64,000 nt of DNA, from positions 132,249 to 196,248 of the forward strand of contig DAQX01000008.1 of the NCBI GenBank assembly GCA_002503055.1, in the 5' to 3' direction. The position numbers and the translations under genes are program-made. Source of the DNA: Euryarchaeota archaeon UBA86. GTDB taxonomy: Archaea > Thermoplasmatota > Poseidoniia > Poseidoniales > Thalassarchaeaceae. How positions within the stretch are numbered: position 1 is the stretch's first letter; every line of letters starts with the position of its first letter. The notes under the pieces were generated by a model. It did no database searches and was not told where the DNA came from. It saw only the letters and a list, made by a program, of their open reading frames with translations. This document shows positions 35,689 through 43,456 of this stretch, in pieces.

Positions 35689-35871
35689 ATGTCCGTTGAA
35701 GAAATGGTACAGGGAATGATTGATGCACTAAACGAAGCAATAGGAGATGCGGCTAAGCACGATCGCGGCAACAGCGCCGCTGGAACTCGTGTGAGAAAGG
35801 CTATGCAGGCCGCTAAGAACACCGCTCAGGATGTTCGCAAGCAGGTCCAGTCTGACAAGAACTCACGCTGA
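35689..35871 (+). CDS. Histone H1-like (Hc1-type) small protein
   Basis: A 60-residue helical protein with basic C-terminal half. The region GNSAAGTRVRKAMQAAKN strongly resembles the chlamydial Hc1 nucleoid-protein pattern (GN-AA-RVR, then a Lys-rich helix). An acidic N-terminal helix precedes it. Such proteins compact DNA without wrapping it. It could serve as an architectural protein; no archaeal histone is in the window. A G-rich Shine-Dalgarno stretch (GAGGGAGGGGG) lies at 35672-35682. It overlaps the convergent gene by 9 bases. The upstream open frame to 35488 belongs to the synthase gene. Confidence 0.72.
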   Translation: MSVEEMVQGMIDALNEAIGDAAKHDRGNSAAGTRVRKAMQAAKNTAQDVRKQVQSDKNSR

Positions 35872-36543
35872 ATCTTCGCCCCTGTGTGCTAAGATCTCCA
35901 TCAGTGATACCCTCATGGGTACTACTGGGCGCCAGCCATCACCTCCAGCTCTAAGTAGAGCTTCGTGTAGTGGACCTAGGTCCGGCCTTGTCGTTTGAGT
36001 TGCCTCAGATGATACAGGACTGTTGCTACCAGTGAGTGATGAGACTGTGTGAGTATGCTGAACAGCATCTGTAAAGCGACCCCACAACAGTGACATTTCT
36101 GTGATTATTGACTCACGTGTCCAAGGTCTTCTCCCACATAGATCGATTATTCCAGATGTTGTATTCTCAGATAAAATCAGTATAGCAAGAGCATCTGTTG
36201 CATCCCTCACATGTACCCAGTGTCGTGGGTCATCGTAGATTGGTTCTCCATCGGCCCCGTTCATTACCCAATCCGCCCACTGGTAAATCGCCTGTGAGCC
36301 CCAACTATGGGTTCCTTCCGGAACCAGTAAGTCATGTACTCTCACAACTAAATCTGCCTCACCTTGATGCGAATTACCGGCTACGATAGCAATCTCACTG
36401 CTAGAATCCTCTCCCATTGAGACGGTGATATCAGCAGTATTGGGTTCGTCGGTGATTGATGCTCCCGCCCTTACTAGCCTATCTTCGAGGACTAACCGGA
36501 ATGCATCCACCATACCAGAAATGTGGACATTTTTCGGTATCAT
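35863..36543 (-). CDS. Degenerate SDR/epimerase-like protein
   Basis: A 226-residue protein resembling a shortened NAD-dependent epimerase. The beginning HISGMVDAFRLVLEDRLVRAGA aligns with the Rossmann start, but the GxxGxxG loop is lost. RHWVHVRDATDALAILI and IIDLCGRRPWT match the later epimerase positions that normally contact cofactor and substrate. About 90 residues of the usual fold are missing. It probably no longer binds NAD. It lies 7 bases downstream of the class III aminotransferase gene on the same strand, so it may be co-expressed with it. Confidence 0.55.
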   Translation of the reverse strand: MIPKNVHISGMVDAFRLVLEDRLVRAGASITDEPNTADITVSMGEDSSSEIAIVAGNSHQGEADLVVRVHDLLVPEGTHSWGSQAIYQWADWVMNGADGEPIYDDPRHWVHVRDATDALAILILSENTTSGIIDLCGRRPWTRESIITEMSLLWGRFTDAVQHTHTVSSLTGSNSPVSSEATQTTRPDLGPLHEALLRAGGDGWRPVVPMRVSLMEILAHRGEDSA

Positions 36544-36550
36544 CTTACCA

Positions 36551-38095
36551 CTAAGCAGCCGACTCGGCCTTGACCCTTTCAGCCGAAGCGAAGTGGTTCA
36601 GGCAATCTCTGAGGATGTCGATAATCAGGTTAATCTCTGCTGAGGTTATCGCGAAGTGGGGTGTAAATCTGAGGGCGTTCTGTCCCCCATGAATTACTCC
36701 CATGCCGTTTTCTCTGCACCATTCCTCGACGCCACCAAATCCGATGACTGGTAGATTATCAGGATGTAGTTCCGCGCATAGGAGAAGTCCTGTACCCTGT
36801 ACACTTACTATTGCATCTGGGAATTCCTCGGCGAGTTTTTCCAACTTCGCTACGAACTCCGAGCCTCGATCCTTGATATTCTTCCTCAAATCTGGTGTGA
36901 TTCTATCAAGTACTGAAATGGCAGTTTCTAGAGCTCTGGGGTTAGTTGTCATGGTGTTGCCATATATTCCAACGACATACTGCGCAGCCGCTCTCTCAGA
37001 GAGACCAACTACTGAAAGAGGATATTGCCCTGCATTTAGAGCCTTAGACCAAGTCTCCATATCAGGAACCTCAGAGTCTTGGAATCCATCGTAATCGATG
37101 ATACTGAGGCAGCCCTGACCCCTTAGTCCGGCTTGGATTGAGTCGACTAGGAGCATGCTGCCGTGTTCAGAACAAAGACCGCGTGCAGTATCATAGAACT
37201 CTCTTGTCACACACTGACCGGGGTTTCCTTCACCCATCACCGGCTCCATAGCCATCAATTCGATGAAGAAGTTCTCTTCATCAGCGCGTGCGAATACAGA
37301 TTTGAGAGAGTTGACATCGTTAGCTGGAGTGAAAATCACATTATCACGCTCGCGGAAGGTTGCGAGATTCTTCTCATACGACTCGCTGCACGAATCAGAA
37401 ATCATAGCGGCTCTCTGAGTTCTTCCGTGGAAACCCTCACTCAAAGCGAGTAGTTTTGTCGGTTTGCCTTCATGGCGGCCGCCTGGCCCGGTCATTAGCT
37501 GAGTGTTAGCATCAGCAATCCGAAGCGATACTGTAACAGATTCCGAACCACTATTCAAACAGACGAATTGTGAGAATGGACATTCTCCTCTAGAATGTCC
37601 GACCTCTTTTCTGAGTCTATCGGCCAGTCTCTTTTGGCTGAATGAAGGAGTCATAACATTAGCCATGACCCAGTTTTGCTTCATCGAATGTAGAATGTCA
37701 TCAGGACCATGTCCCATACCTAGCATCCCATATCCTCCATTATCATGCAGTACTGCACCGTGAGAAGTTACGATCCAAGGTCCCCTGGCGGCAAGAGCAA
37801 CATATGGATTGACAGTCGGGGCTGAATAGAAGTTGACATAATCAGACTGCAAGTGCTTAACGAGGCTTTCCTCATCGAGTTTCAATTGTTCAGAATGATC
37901 GATTGATAGGCGCTCGAATGTACCAGCTGCTTCCTCGATGGCTCGACTTAGTGTGGGGTCTGACTCTAGGAAGTCATAGATTGCAGAATTCGAGATCCCA
38001 ACGGTTCTCGCCTTTCCAGTAGAATTGCGTATGGACTCCAGAGTTGCCAGCCAATCCTCCATCATCGATGCCAATACGGGCACACTCATCAACAT
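36551..38095 (-). CDS. Class III pyridoxal-phosphate aminotransferase
   Basis: A 514-residue fold-type I aminotransferase. NSGSESVTVSLRIA, EGFHGRTQRAAM, the D-x-x-Q element LLVDSIQAGL, and the PLP Lys in MEWSKALN-like METWSKALNAGQYPLS are present; TMTTNPRALETA closes the site. Close relatives include 4-aminobutyrate, ornithine and lysine aminotransferases; the substrate cannot be fixed. An N-terminal extension of about 90 residues precedes the catalytic domain. It is transcribed from the AT-rich region 38096-38337. Confidence 0.88.
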   Translation of the reverse strand: MLMSVPVLASMMEDWLATLESIRNSTGKARTVGISNSAIYDFLESDPTLSRAIEEAAGTFERLSIDHSEQLKLDEESLVKHLQSDYVNFYSAPTVNPYVALAARGPWIVTSHGAVLHDNGGYGMLGMGHGPDDILHSMKQNWVMANVMTPSFSQKRLADRLRKEVGHSRGECPFSQFVCLNSGSESVTVSLRIADANTQLMTGPGGRHEGKPTKLLALSEGFHGRTQRAAMISDSCSESYEKNLATFRERDNVIFTPANDVNSLKSVFARADEENFFIELMAMEPVMGEGNPGQCVTREFYDTARGLCSEHGSMLLVDSIQAGLRGQGCLSIIDYDGFQDSEVPDMETWSKALNAGQYPLSVVGLSERAAAQYVVGIYGNTMTTNPRALETAISVLDRITPDLRKNIKDRGSEFVAKLEKLAEEFPDAIVSVQGTGLLLCAELHPDNLPVIGFGGVEEWCRENGMGVIHGGQNALRFTPHFAITSAEINLIIDILRDCLNHFASAERVKAESAA

Positions 38096-38337
38096 TCGTC
38101 TGCAAACAGTTCTGCATCTTTGAAAATAATCTAAAATCGTGAAAAACTAGAATTCTGATAATCACTCAAATAATTAAACTAATTTCAGTTTTTCAATTGG
38201 AATTTTCATTATTGATTGAAATTTCTAATTGGATTATCGGTCTTTGTTATAGTATAGTATAAGTGCTAAACAACCTTCTTCGCGACGATGAGAAATGCCC
38301 GGGGGATGCAGGTCTGACCAAACGGAGGGGGATTTGA
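38096..38337. promoter_or_regulatory. AT-rich intergenic region with divergent promoters
   Basis: The longest gene-free stretch in the window. Positions 38130-38265 are markedly A/T-rich compared with their surroundings. TATAGTATAGTATAAG near 38250-38265 is a strong TATA candidate for the rightward gene. A GC-rich leader with GGAGGGGG (about 38323-38331) as Shine-Dalgarno sequence precedes the ATG at 38338. No RNA gene could be supported. Confidence 0.55.
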
Positions 38338-38925
38338 ATGAGCGATGAATACAGAATACAGGAACTATTGGAGAGAGATGTCTACGTAGGTGAGACACAT
38401 GTCGGCGTAATCACTGGTGAGCGTTTTCACCCGCGCGACGAACTCGTGCAATCGATGAGAATCAAGGTCGAAGGCGAGGTAGCAGAACAATACATGAGAA
38501 AGCCGGCTGAGTTTGCTCCGCTGTCAAAGGAACTGGTACACAGTATCAGATCAGATGGAGGAGTGAAACTATCCAAGTCAATGCGCGAGTTACAACGGCG
38601 TTGGAGAAACACAGTAAGAATCGATGAGAAGTTGTATGCTCCAGATGAACTACTAGACAGGGCAGTTCTGGACAATGATGGAATGGATCTAGGGAACATA
38701 ATCAATCTAGTGAAGATTAAGCGAACATACAAGGGGGTTGTACTCCAACCACATTACATTGTAAGAGCCAGGCATAACCTACCTGAGACGATTGTAGTAC
38801 CAGTAGCGCAGCTAGCAAGAACAACAGCAAGACTAGATGAGGTGATTCTGCGATGTTCAGTGAAGAGACTGGTCACCTTGCCCAGTTATCTGAAACTTAA
38901 TGACGAGGATTTTGAAGAAGAGTGA
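38338..38925 (+). CDS. Conserved-looking PRC-barrel-like protein, unknown
   Basis: A 195-residue soluble protein. Two segments look like small PRC-barrel-type beta domains: the first at ERDVYVGETHVGVITGERF, the second around DDELLD-like APDELLDRAVLDNDG and MDLGNIINLVKI. Strongly charged helices lie between. Such domains bind RNA or proteins in ribosome maturation, but the match is weak. The start is an ATG preceded by GGAGGGGG. It is followed by tRNA-Ile and the PRPP synthetase gene. It has no membrane segment or signal peptide. Confidence 0.6.
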   Translation: MSDEYRIQELLERDVYVGETHVGVITGERFHPRDELVQSMRIKVEGEVAEQYMRKPAEFAPLSKELVHSIRSDGGVKLSKSMRELQRRWRNTVRIDEKLYAPDELLDRAVLDNDGMDLGNIINLVKIKRTYKGVVLQPHYIVRARHNLPETIVVPVAQLARTTARLDEVILRCSVKRLVTLPSYLKLNDEDFEEE

Positions 38926-38979
38926 TTTGTCCCTCAGGGAACATCTTGAAATTGGGTTTGCTTCTCGCATGTCTGCTCA

Positions 38980-39057
38980 GGGCGTGTAGCTTAGTTTGGC
39001 TGGAGCACCCGGCTGATAACCGGGAGGTCACAGGTTCAAATCCTGTCATGCCCACCA
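38980..39057 (+). tRNA. tRNA-Ile(GAU), CCA encoded
   Basis: A complete cloverleaf. The 5' GGGCGTG pairs with CATGCCC, the D arm has TAGCTTAGTTTGGC, the anticodon stem CCCGG/CCGGG encloses loop CTGATAA with anticodon GAT at 39015-39017, and the T arm is TCACAGGTTCAAATCCTGT in part. Discriminator A at 39054 and an encoded CCA at 39055-39057. No intron. Confidence 0.96.
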
Positions 39058-39118
39058 ATTTCTCTCTTCTAGCCGGTCGGCAGAGTCATGAAGGGCCGTC
39101 AGTTCGGCTCCTTGTCAC

Positions 39119-40048
39119 ATGCCTGTGGTTAGTGGCTCCTCTGGAAGCGATGTCGCAGCCGCTCTAGCCCCTTTACTTGGGATGCAGTTCGTCGAATTAG
39201 AGAGTCGAAGGTTTCCCGACGGAGAAGGCTATGTCAGAGTTCCTGCCGAGGCGATTGCAGCTGTTCGCTCGGAGCCTGTTGTTCTGGTATCGAACACCTA
39301 TCCAGACTCTGGTATAGTGAGTACAATACTGTTACTCGAGGCTATCGCAGACGTACGCAAGGGAGATCTTGCTAATCTCAAAGGAGAAGGGGAGCAGTAC
39401 ATGGATGATGTAGGGGGCGGTGTCTATCTAGCAATACCATACTACGGCTACTCTCGTCAGGACAAGCGTTTCTCTAGTGGAGAAGCGATTTCTGCTAGAG
39501 TGATTGCCGAGATACTAGAGAGGAGTTGTGATGGAATTGCAATCCTAGATTTGCACGAGCCATCAGTATTGCAGGAGATGGATATTCCAATCGAATTCGT
39601 TAGCGCTATGCCGGAGATTGCTGATTTACTCCAATCCGAGGTCGGCCCTGATTTCGTGCTCAGCCCTGACAAGGGTGCGATTGCCAGAGCCTCGGAGGTG
39701 GCCGGCCTAATTGACTGTGAATTCTCCTACCTTGAGAAAACTAGAATCGATGCTCATACAATTGAGCATACGCCGAAAGATCTCGATGTCGATGGCAAGG
39801 TAGTTGCAATCGTGGATGATATGATTAGCACAGGTGGAACCATATGTCGAGCTAGTGATGCTCTGCGTCGACAGGGTGCAACCGAAGTACACGCAGCCTG
39901 CACACACGGCCTATTCACAGGTGGCGCAATCCTGCGGCTAGCCACTCATGTAGACGGTGTTCACAGCACCGACTCGCTGCCTAATCCAAGGGCTGTTGTC
40001 AGTGCAGCACCTGCTCTGGCTAGGGGCTTAAAGCTCCTAATGGAGTAA
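39119..40048 (+). CDS. prs: Ribose-phosphate pyrophosphokinase (PRPP synthetase)
   Basis: Converts ribose 5-phosphate and ATP to PRPP and AMP, feeding nucleotide, His and Trp synthesis. A 309-residue enzyme with the N-terminal FPDGEGYVRVP, PYYGYSRQDKRF (ATP site), LDLHEPSVLQ and the PRPP loop AIVDDMISTGGTI. The ATG at 39119 (MPVVSGSSGSD) fits archaeal homologues. It lies downstream of tRNA-Ile. The preceding region contains GGTCGGCAGAG (39074-39084), a weak relative of the GGTCGGCGGG element. Confidence 0.95.
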   Translation: MPVVSGSSGSDVAAALAPLLGMQFVELESRRFPDGEGYVRVPAEAIAAVRSEPVVLVSNTYPDSGIVSTILLLEAIADVRKGDLANLKGEGEQYMDDVGGGVYLAIPYYGYSRQDKRFSSGEAISARVIAEILERSCDGIAILDLHEPSVLQEMDIPIEFVSAMPEIADLLQSEVGPDFVLSPDKGAIARASEVAGLIDCEFSYLEKTRIDAHTIEHTPKDLDVDGKVVAIVDDMISTGGTICRASDALRRQGATEVHAACTHGLFTGGAILRLATHVDGVHSTDSLPNPRAVVSAAPALARGLKLLME

Positions 40049-40087
40049 GACTGACGACCTACGGTCGATTTCATCGAATCCGTTTCG

Positions 40088-40113
40088 TTTATATCAGCCA
40101 CGCCGTGCGGCGG
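40088..40113 (+). promoter_or_regulatory. Promoter of the L7Ae-S28e-L24e operon
   Basis: TTTATAT at 40088-40094 is a good TATA box. At 8-10 bases downstream is GTGCGGCGG (40105-40113), 7 of 9 bases like GGTCGGCGG. Transcription would start about 40118-40122, leaving a leader that contains GAGGAG (40125-40130) before the ATG at 40139. Confidence 0.6.
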
Positions 40114-40138
40114 CTTACCCACACGAGGAGTAGTTCCA

Positions 40139-40519
40139 ATGAGTGTACACATAGCATTTGAAACCCCAAGCGATATACAAGAGCAGGTCTACGAGATGAT
40201 TAAGTCCGTAGGAAAGGATGGAAGGGGGCGTCTGAAGAAGGGAGCCAACGAAGTCACCAAGGCTGCAGAGCGCGGCACAGCCAAGATGGTAGTGATGGCG
40301 GAGAATGTCAACCCAGGTGAGCTGTTGGCCCATATTCCAATGATTTGCAAGGAAAAGAGTATTCCATTCATCTATGTCGAGGATCAGGCATATCTGGCCG
40401 AGGCTGCAGGAATGAGTATCGGCACCCGAACCGCTGCAATTGCAGTAATGGATGTCGACAAGGAAGCCGAGGACAAGTTCAAGGAAGTCAATGGGCACTG
40501 CTCAACACTTTCAGAGTAA
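40139..40519 (+). CDS. rpl7ae: 50S ribosomal protein L7Ae
   Basis: Kink-turn RNA-binding protein of the large subunit, also a core part of box C/D and H/ACA RNPs and RNase P in archaea. 126 residues with GANEVTKAAERGTAKMVVMA, PFIYVEDQAYLAEAAG and GTRTAAIAVM. The ATG at 40139 follows GAGGAG by 8 bases. First gene of the archaeal operon L7Ae-S28e-L24e. Confidence 0.97.
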   Translation: MSVHIAFETPSDIQEQVYEMIKSVGKDGRGRLKKGANEVTKAAERGTAKMVVMAENVNPGELLAHIPMICKEKSIPFIYVEDQAYLAEAAGMSIGTRTAAIAVMDVDKEAEDKFKEVNGHCSTLSE

Positions 40520-40540
40520 CTTGTAGAGGAGTGATTCAAT

Positions 40541-40759
40541 ATGGCTCAAGAGGCATGGCCCGCAGAAGTTGTTGAGGTGGTCGGCCGTACCGGAATGAGT
40601 GGTGAGGCTACTCAGGTCAAGGTCCGTGTCAACGATGCAGCCAATCCTCGAGATATCGGGCGAATCATAGCTCGCAATGTGCTTGGCCCAATCAGAGTCG
40701 GAGATATTCTGATGCTGAAGGATACCGGACGCGAAGCACGTAGACTGGGTGGAAGGTGA
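40541..40759 (+). CDS. rps28e: 30S ribosomal protein S28e
   Basis: An archaeal and eukaryotic small-subunit protein of OB-fold type, 72 residues. PAEVVEVVGRTGMSGEATQV, VKVRVNDA and REARRLGGR are diagnostic. The start is preceded by GAGGAGTGAT, an extended Shine-Dalgarno match with about 4-5 bases of spacing. Second gene of the L7Ae operon, followed after 4 bases by L24e. Confidence 0.97.
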   Translation: MAQEAWPAEVVEVVGRTGMSGEATQVKVRVNDAANPRDIGRIIARNVLGPIRVGDILMLKDTGREARRLGGR

Positions 40760-40763
40760 TTCG

Positions 40764-40955
40764 GTGCCCGAGCGACGTATCTGTAGTTTCAGTCACGATG
40801 AGATCGAGCCTGGTACTGGTATGATGTTTGTCAAGCGAGACGGTAGTGTGTTCTGGTTCAAGGACAGCAAGGCTCGCAAGAACATGCTCAAGCTAAACCG
40901 AAACCCTCGCCGACTCAAGTGGACTCGTCGCTACGAGAAAGGCGGCATCAAGTAG
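40764..40955 (+). CDS. rpl24e: 50S ribosomal protein L24e, zinc-less form
   Basis: Small large-subunit protein, 63 residues from a GTG at 40764. ICSFSHDEIEPGTGMMFVK and DGSVFWFKDSKARKNM are family-typical. The Cx2C...Cx3C zinc finger of most members is reduced to a single Cys: the second is Ser/His and the last two are Lys and Arg. The GTG at 40764 follows AAGGTGAT, an extended Shine-Dalgarno sequence; a GTG at 40749 is possible but would overlap S28e. The stop overlaps the convergent S15 peptidase gene by 8 bases. Confidence 0.9.
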   Translation: MPERRICSFSHDEIEPGTGMMFVKRDGSVFWFKDSKARKNMLKLNRNPRRLKWTRRYEKGGIK

Positions 40956-42876
40956 CGTCTGAAGTCTGGTTCAACCAGTCTAGGCACATCGAATGAGTGC
41001 AAGTTGGTGGGTCAAACCACAGTTTCTCTGCCGAATCAATGATGTCTAGTTGTAGAGTAGAGCCGGTTCCTTCCTGAACAGTCACCACAGAGCTCGTACT
41101 AGCAGGCAGGTAGTCATCCCCTGTCGAAAACAGACTCAATCTGATGGTGTGATTTGCATCGACATAGGCATCAAGAGTGAAGAATTCCATCTTGGCGTTG
41201 ATTGTCTCAAGCATAGGGAGCCATGTCTGCTCCTGGGTGCCGCCCTCGTGATAACGTAAGTCCATGACAGCGTGCCCTAGGTGAATGCACTGTCCAGATT
41301 CATCACAATCCTCCATCAGAGCGTAAATCTGTCCTCCAATAGTAGTTGTACGCACATCGACATGTAAACGAGGTAGGCCGGCAATCCAGACTCCCTCTTC
41401 TAGTGGGTCGGTCTCGTATACAGGGCCGGTAGAAGCATCTGGTAGAATGATGGTAGAACCTCCAACATTGGAAAGTGCCCCTCCCAAATCTAATGCAATT
41501 GTATCCATGCCCTCTGGCGGGTAGCGATCTTCGAGTCTCCATTCACCACGATTAGACTGGATCTCAACCCATAGTCCAGGTTGGTCTCCAATTCCTTTGA
41601 GGTAGAAGTCGAACCACTCTAGGAGGTCTTGCATCCAGTCGAATCTGGTCATCTGGGGATATGCTTCGCGTCCGCGTCCTTCTCCTGACCTGTCGAAGTG
41701 GTAGTCTGGGCGGTCGGGATAATCATGATCCCATTGTCCGAACAGGCCCTTGGCATCGATTCCAGCATCTTTCAGCTGATTGATAACTGGGACTGCCATG
41801 TGTGGGTCGACATTCCAATCGTGCATTCCCTGAATAAGATAGACTGAGCCGTTGTAATTGGCTAGGACACGATCGAGGAAGTATCTCTCTTCCCAGTAGG
41901 TTCCAACCGCTTCACCGCCCCACACATAAGCACCCGCACCTGCAGCGGGACCCAATGCATAGTCGGGGCAAGCATTCCCAAGATCCTCGGAGTCGCCGTC
42001 TATCCCATAGCTTCCATAGACCACATTGTGCATGAAAGGTGCTCTGGCCTCAGAAGAGCCGTTCTTCCACATTAATTCCATTACACCAATTAGTCCAGAG
42101 ATTGGAACGATTGTAGCAAGGTGCTCATTTCCGAATGTCGCCGCTTGCCAGGGGGTTGAGCCGTCGTATGACTTACCAATCATGGCTACCTTACCATTAC
42201 TCCAGTTCTGAGTCCCAAGCCAAGTCACTGCTGCATCGACGCCTAATTGCTCTGCATTACCCATCAAGTCCATACAGTGGTTTGAGCGACCTGTTCCCAT
42301 GACTGAAACTTGGGCGAAAGCATATCCATGTGGTAGGATTTGATTGATTAGCATGCTACCGAGCCATGTGCCTGGTTGTTCTACGGGTCCAGTATCAACT
42401 GATGTTTCGTCGAAATAGGGGCCAAATTCTGCGATTACAGGGACCTTGGTGCCTTCTTCTACATCAGGTAACCAGAGGCCCAGACTGACCTTTCCATCAG
42501 GAGCGGCGCCTCCTTCTGCTAAGGGGAGGTTGAATTCTACGAAATGATGTGTCGAGTTCCACTCATTATCTGTGGCCACCAAGCCATAGGAGCCTTGCTC
42601 CATGACGAAACCATGTGGTGCATCGGTGATATAGGGCCAGTTTGCACGCTCCCATACAGGTACGCGCTCGTAATCACCAGTGGGACCTTGAGAGTCCTCA
42701 ACTGAGTCAAAAACGAGATTTTGCATTATTAGAGTGATGAACATCACAGCAACAGCGACAGCTGCTAGGCCGAGGGCGGCGTGTTTGGGTTGCAGAGGAG
42801 TGCCGATGTGGATTTTCTCATCGCGCCACTCGTCAACAATCTCGGCAACTAGGATGTCTCCATCCTCACTGGTCAT
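40948..42876 (-). CDS. Membrane-anchored S15/CocE-family peptidase or esterase
   Basis: A 642-residue alpha/beta hydrolase of the X-Pro dipeptidyl-peptidase (S15) family. One helix (about residues 32-54, ALGLAAVAVAVMFITLIM) follows an acidic cytoplasmic tail, so the enzyme faces outwards. The triad is seen as GKSYDGSTPW (Ser), IQGMHDWNVD (Asp) and GQWDHDYPD (His), with a C-terminal jelly-roll domain. It probably cleaves Pro-containing peptides or esters outside the cell. The ATG at 42876 is preferred; earlier in-frame ATGs overlap the ndk start. It interrupts the usual L24e-ndk neighbourhood. Confidence 0.88.
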   Translation of the reverse strand: MTSEDGDILVAEIVDEWRDEKIHIGTPLQPKHAALGLAAVAVAVMFITLIMQNLVFDSVEDSQGPTGDYERVPVWERANWPYITDAPHGFVMEQGSYGLVATDNEWNSTHHFVEFNLPLAEGGAAPDGKVSLGLWLPDVEEGTKVPVIAEFGPYFDETSVDTGPVEQPGTWLGSMLINQILPHGYAFAQVSVMGTGRSNHCMDLMGNAEQLGVDAAVTWLGTQNWSNGKVAMIGKSYDGSTPWQAATFGNEHLATIVPISGLIGVMELMWKNGSSEARAPFMHNVVYGSYGIDGDSEDLGNACPDYALGPAAGAGAYVWGGEAVGTYWEERYFLDRVLANYNGSVYLIQGMHDWNVDPHMAVPVINQLKDAGIDAKGLFGQWDHDYPDRPDYHFDRSGEGRGREAYPQMTRFDWMQDLLEWFDFYLKGIGDQPGLWVEIQSNRGEWRLEDRYPPEGMDTIALDLGGALSNVGGSTIILPDASTGPVYETDPLEEGVWIAGLPRLHVDVRTTTIGGQIYALMEDCDESGQCIHLGHAVMDLRYHEGGTQEQTWLPMLETINAKMEFFTLDAYVDANHTIRLSLFSTGDDYLPASTSSVVTVQEGTGSTLQLDIIDSAEKLWFDPPTCTHSMCLDWLNQTSDAT

Positions 42877-42933
42877 GCTGCTTCGAATCGGCGATGTGCC
42901 TTGATACCAACGATATTCAGATTGCTTTGTGTT

Positions 42934-42961
42934 GAAATAGGGGAGGGGGGTCGGCCGGGAC
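42934..42961 (+). promoter_or_regulatory. ndk promoter: A/T box plus GGTCGGCCGGGAC
   Basis: GAAATAG (42934-42940) is an A/T-rich box like that of the S8e gene. GGTCGGCCGGGAC (42949-42961) follows 9 bases after its last A and is a one-base-expanded form of GGTCGGCGGGAC. The ATG comes directly after, so the mRNA is probably leaderless. Confidence 0.5.
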
Positions 42962-43417
42962 ATGGGAGACATGCAGACGACTTTCGTGATGATCAAGCCT
43001 GACGGGGTTCAGAGAGGACTAGTGGCCGACATTATTGGTAGATTCGAGACCAAGGGACTTCGTCTAGTTGGACTTAGGCAGTTGACTCCTTCGATGGAGT
43101 TGGCAGAGGCCCACTACGCAGTACACAAGGATCGTCCGTTCTATGGTGGTCTGATTGAATTCATCACATCCGGACCAGTAGTCGCAATGGCCTGGAAAGG
43201 AGTAGATGCAATCGAAGTCGCTCGCAATCTCATTGGCCCTACCGATGGTCGCACGGCTGCTCCGGGAACCATCAGGGGAGATTTTGCTATGGACATCGGA
43301 CACAATGTGATCCATGGCTCTGACGGAGAAGAGACAGCTTCCTTCGAACTGGGGCTATGGTTCGAAGACGGATTGGTGGGATGGACTCGTGACGCTGAGT
43401 CGCACATTTACGAGTGA
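42962..43417 (+). CDS. ndk: Nucleoside diphosphate kinase
   Basis: Transfers the gamma phosphate between nucleoside triphosphates and diphosphates through a phospho-His. 151 residues with FVMIKPDGVQRGLV, YGGLIEFITSGPVVAM, APGTIRGDFA and NVIHGSDGEETA containing the catalytic His. ATG 42962 directly follows the promoter element; a second ATG at 42971 would give 148 residues and the common MQTTFVM start. First gene of the ndk-aIF5B pair. Confidence 0.96.
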   Translation: MGDMQTTFVMIKPDGVQRGLVADIIGRFETKGLRLVGLRQLTPSMELAEAHYAVHKDRPFYGGLIEFITSGPVVAMAWKGVDAIEVARNLIGPTDGRTAAPGTIRGDFAMDIGHNVIHGSDGEETASFELGLWFEDGLVGWTRDAESHIYE

Positions 43418-43456
43418 GAATTCAATTAACTGGGGAAGGAGCATGAGGTGGGCAGG

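Noticed and set aside
38266..38337. Possible box C/D small RNA before the gene at 38338
   Set aside because: A CUGA-like D box and an ATGA are present, but the C box is imperfect and there is no terminal stem or clear guide.
38922..39167. 81-residue frame spanning the tRNA-Ile
   Set aside because: The whole middle is the tRNA cloverleaf, so it is not a protein gene.
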